Positions 5,561-7,532 of a stretch of 7,532 bases of DNA are shown piece after piece. The stretch lies in the NCBI RefSeq assembly GCF_002455975.1, contig NZ_DKLM01000045.1, forward strand, positions 28,716-36,247, in the 5' to 3' direction. Source of the stretch: Clostridium sp. UBA6640 (GTDB lineage: Bacteria; Bacillota; Clostridia; Clostridiales; Clostridiaceae). Position 1 is the stretch's first letter, and each line of letters starts with the position of its first letter. Under the pieces are notes generated by a model. The model worked only from the letters and a program-made list of their open reading frames with translations. It searched no databases and was not told the origin of the DNA. The position numbers were made by a program, and so were the translations under genes.

Positions 5561-7006
5561 GTGTATAAAGTAGACAAAGTAATTAAAGTAAAGTTAAATA
5601 ATTTAGACTTTAGATATGATGTTTTTCAAATGATAAATTTGTTTTATCCCTTTAGTGATATAGAATTTGTTAATGAAGATCCTCACATTGAAATTAAAGT
5701 TGATGATGAAGCAATAAATATAAAATGCAATGATAAGATAAAGATATTAAAAATTAATAAAGAATATAAAGTAAAAGAAGAGCTTAGAAAGGCAGTATTT
5801 AAAATTTTAAGTGAAGAAACAGATAAAATACTACCTTGGGGAACTTTAGTTGGAATAAGACCTTCTAAAAAAGCATTAGAGCTTTTAGAAAAAGGATATA
5901 GTGAGGAAGAAATAATAGAAGATTTTCATGACAGACATTTAACTTTAGACGAGAAAGCTAAGTTATGTATAGATGTAGCTAAATGGGAAAGAGATATAGT
6001 AAATAAGGATGAGAAGGTAGTAAGTATTTATATAGGTATGCCATTTTGTCCAACAAGATGTGCATACTGTTCTTTTACATCAAATCCAATAGGCATATGT
6101 AAAGACATAGTAAAACCATATTTAGAATCTCTTTATTTAGAAATAGAAGCATTAAGTGCTTATATTAAAGAAAAAAATTTAGAAATAGAATGTGTTTACT
6201 TTGGAGGAGGTACACCTACTTCAGTAAATGATGAAGATTTCGAAGAAACTATGAAGCGTATTTATAGTGGTTTTGTTGATGGTAGAAATATTAAAGAGTT
6301 TACAGTAGAATGTGGAAGACCAGATAGTATAACTGAAAATAAACTTTTATCTATGAAAAAATATGAAGTTCAAAGAATTAGTATTAATCCTCAAAGTATG
6401 AATGATGATACCTTAAAGTTAATAGGAAGAAATCATGACGTATCTTCGGTAATTGAAAAGTTTAATTTAGCTGTAAAGCTAGGCTTTGACAATATTAACA
6501 TGGATGTGATTGTAGGACTTCCGGGTGAAAAGTTACTTAATATAGAGAAAACATGTAATGAGATATTTAAGTTAAAACCTCATAGTATTACTATACATGG
6601 AATGTCTATCAAAAGGGCATCTAAACTTTACGAGAATATGATTGTTAATAAGAGTTTTGAAATTCCAGATCAAGATGAATTAAATGATATGTATAAAAGA
6701 ACAGTTGAGCTCTCTAAAGAACTTAATATGAAGCCCTATTATATGTATAGACAAAAAAATATGGTTGGAAACATGGAAAATGTAGGATATGCACTAGATG
6801 GTAAAGAAGGTATTTACAACATACAGATGATAGAAGAAAAGCAAACTATAATAGCACTAGGTGCAGATGCGGTTTCTAAAATAGTTTTTTTAGATGAAAA
6901 CAGAATTGAAAGATTTGGAAATGTTAAAGATGTAAGGGAATACATAAAAAGAATTGATGAGATGATAGAAAAAAAGATAGAGCTTTTAAACTCTATATAT
7001 AAATAA
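5561..7006 (+). CDS. hemZ: HemZ-type radical SAM protein (coproporphyrinogen III dehydrogenase family)
   Basis: This is a radical S-adenosylmethionine protein of the HemN/HemZ/HemW group. HemZ is named for oxygen-independent oxidative decarboxylation of coproporphyrinogen III. With the GTG start it has 481 residues, close to the roughly 500 of Bacillus HemZ. An N-terminal domain of about 150 residues contains the HemZ-typical WGTLVGIRPSK (93-103). The radical SAM domain follows, with the 4Fe-4S motif C163-x3-C167-x2-C170, GGGTP (215-219), ECGRP (250-254) and GLPGE (319-323). The C-terminal part has MYRQKNMVGNMENVGYA in place of the HNxxYW heme-binding motif of HemW. The true start may be TTG 5552, which adds three residues but lies one base from the ribosome binding site. 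It is in the relA-hisS operon, a usual clostridial position. The family assignment is firm; whether it acts in heme synthesis here is not shown. Confidence 0.9.
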   Translation: MYKVDKVIKVKLNNLDFRYDVFQMINLFYPFSDIEFVNEDPHIEIKVDDEAINIKCNDKIKILKINKEYKVKEELRKAVFKILSEETDKILPWGTLVGIRPSKKALELLEKGYSEEEIIEDFHDRHLTLDEKAKLCIDVAKWERDIVNKDEKVVSIYIGMPFCPTRCAYCSFTSNPIGICKDIVKPYLESLYLEIEALSAYIKEKNLEIECVYFGGGTPTSVNDEDFEETMKRIYSGFVDGRNIKEFTVECGRPDSITENKLLSMKKYEVQRISINPQSMNDDTLKLIGRNHDVSSVIEKFNLAVKLGFDNINMDVIVGLPGEKLLNIEKTCNEIFKLKPHSITIHGMSIKRASKLYENMIVNKSFEIPDQDELNDMYKRTVELSKELNMKPYYMYRQKNMVGNMENVGYALDGKEGIYNIQMIEEKQTIIALGADAVSKIVFLDENRIERFGNVKDVREYIKRIDEMIEKKIELLNSIYK

Positions 7007-7021
7007 TAAAGGAGGGTTAAT

Positions 7022-7532
7022 ATGGATTTAAAAGCGCCAAAAGGCACTAAGGACTTATTACCAAATGAAGTTTATAAATGGCATTATATAGAAAATTTAA
7101 TGAGAAATATAGCTTCAAATTATGGTTGCAGAGAAATAAGAACTCCTATGTTTGAAAACACTGAACTTTTTAAAAGAGGTGTTGGTGAAACTACTGACAT
7201 AGTTCAAAAGGAGATGTATACTTTTGAAGATAAAGGTGGTAGAAGTATTACTTTAAAACCAGAAGGTACAGCACCAACAGTTAGAGCTTTTGTAGAAAAT
7301 TCATTATATAGCGATACGCAGCCTACAAAGATGTTTTATTTTACTCCAGCTTTTAGATATGAAAAAATGCAAAAAGGAAGACTTAGAGAACATCATCAAT
7401 TTGGAGTAGAGGTTTTTGGAGCAAAAGAAGCTTCAGTAGATGCTGAGGTAATAAGTATAATAATGGATGTTTATAAGCACTTTGGAATAACTGGGCTAGA
7501 ACTTAACATAAATAGTTTAGGATGTCCTGAAT
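7022..7532 (+). CDS. hisS: Histidyl-tRNA synthetase, N-terminal part (cut by window end)
   Basis: This class II aminoacyl-tRNA synthetase attaches histidine to tRNA(His). Only the first 170 codons are in the window; the frame is open at the right edge and a full enzyme is usually about 420 residues. It begins with the family-typical KAPKGTKDLLP (4-14). It then shows TPMFE (41-45), the GETTDIVQKEMYTF segment (55-68), the ATP-site sequence LKPEGTAPTVRAF (78-90), and motif 2 as FRYEKMQKGR (111-120) followed by LREHHQFGVEVFG (121-133). An excellent ribosome binding site, AAAGGAGGG (7008-7016), is five bases before the ATG. The gene is 15 bases downstream of hemZ with no promoter or terminator between them, and no T-box leader precedes it, so it appears to rely on the upstream operon promoter. 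Confidence 0.97.
   Translation, partial: MDLKAPKGTKDLLPNEVYKWHYIENLMRNIASNYGCREIRTPMFENTELFKRGVGETTDIVQKEMYTFEDKGGRSITLKPEGTAPTVRAFVENSLYSDTQPTKMFYFTPAFRYEKMQKGRLREHHQFGVEVFGAKEASVDAEVISIIMDVYKHFGITGLELNINSLGCPE

Noticed and set aside
6814..7047. Minus-strand open frame across the hemZ/hisS junction
   Set aside because: It is antisense to two real genes. Its hydrophobic composition is what the complement of A-rich codons gives.

Overview
The window is AT-rich, uses AT-ending codons and has strong Shine-Dalgarno sites. Its gene order is (recJ-like)-apt-relA-dtd-MBL hydrolase-hemZ-hisS. That order and the protein sequences point to a low-GC Firmicute of the class Clostridia, most likely Clostridium in the broad sense. 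The species cannot be named from the window. All genes lie on the + strand.

Positions 1-475 are non-coding. They hold a degenerate 7-bp tandem repeat at the left edge, an inverted repeat, an A/T-only hairpin followed by a T-rich tract, and a good promoter just before the first gene. Positions 476-1360 encode a DHH-family protein that resembles only the N-terminal half of the exonuclease RecJ. It sits where full-length recJ sits in related genomes, but most catalytic motifs are replaced. It is therefore either a pseudoenzyme or a decaying gene. After a 239-base gap with two perfect palindromes comes apt (adenine salvage), and then a 132-base gap with a second promoter and an intrinsic terminator.

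From 2251 to the right edge the genes are packed with gaps of 11-25 bases and no visible terminator, so they probably form one operon. They are relA (bifunctional (p)ppGpp synthetase/hydrolase), dtd (D-aminoacyl-tRNA deacylase), a small glyoxalase-II-like metallo-beta-lactamase hydrolase, hemZ (radical SAM) and hisS (histidyl-tRNA synthetase, cut by the window end). The theme is purine salvage and alarmone metabolism beside tRNA charging and quality control, a common clostridial housekeeping arrangement.

Three points are most worth following up: the catalytically degraded RecJ-like protein; the terminator hairpin that all transcription entering relA from upstream must pass; and the near-matching promoter sequences in front of apt and relA. 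No mobile element, CRISPR array, tRNA or rRNA was seen. The evidence does not establish a new multi-gene system.
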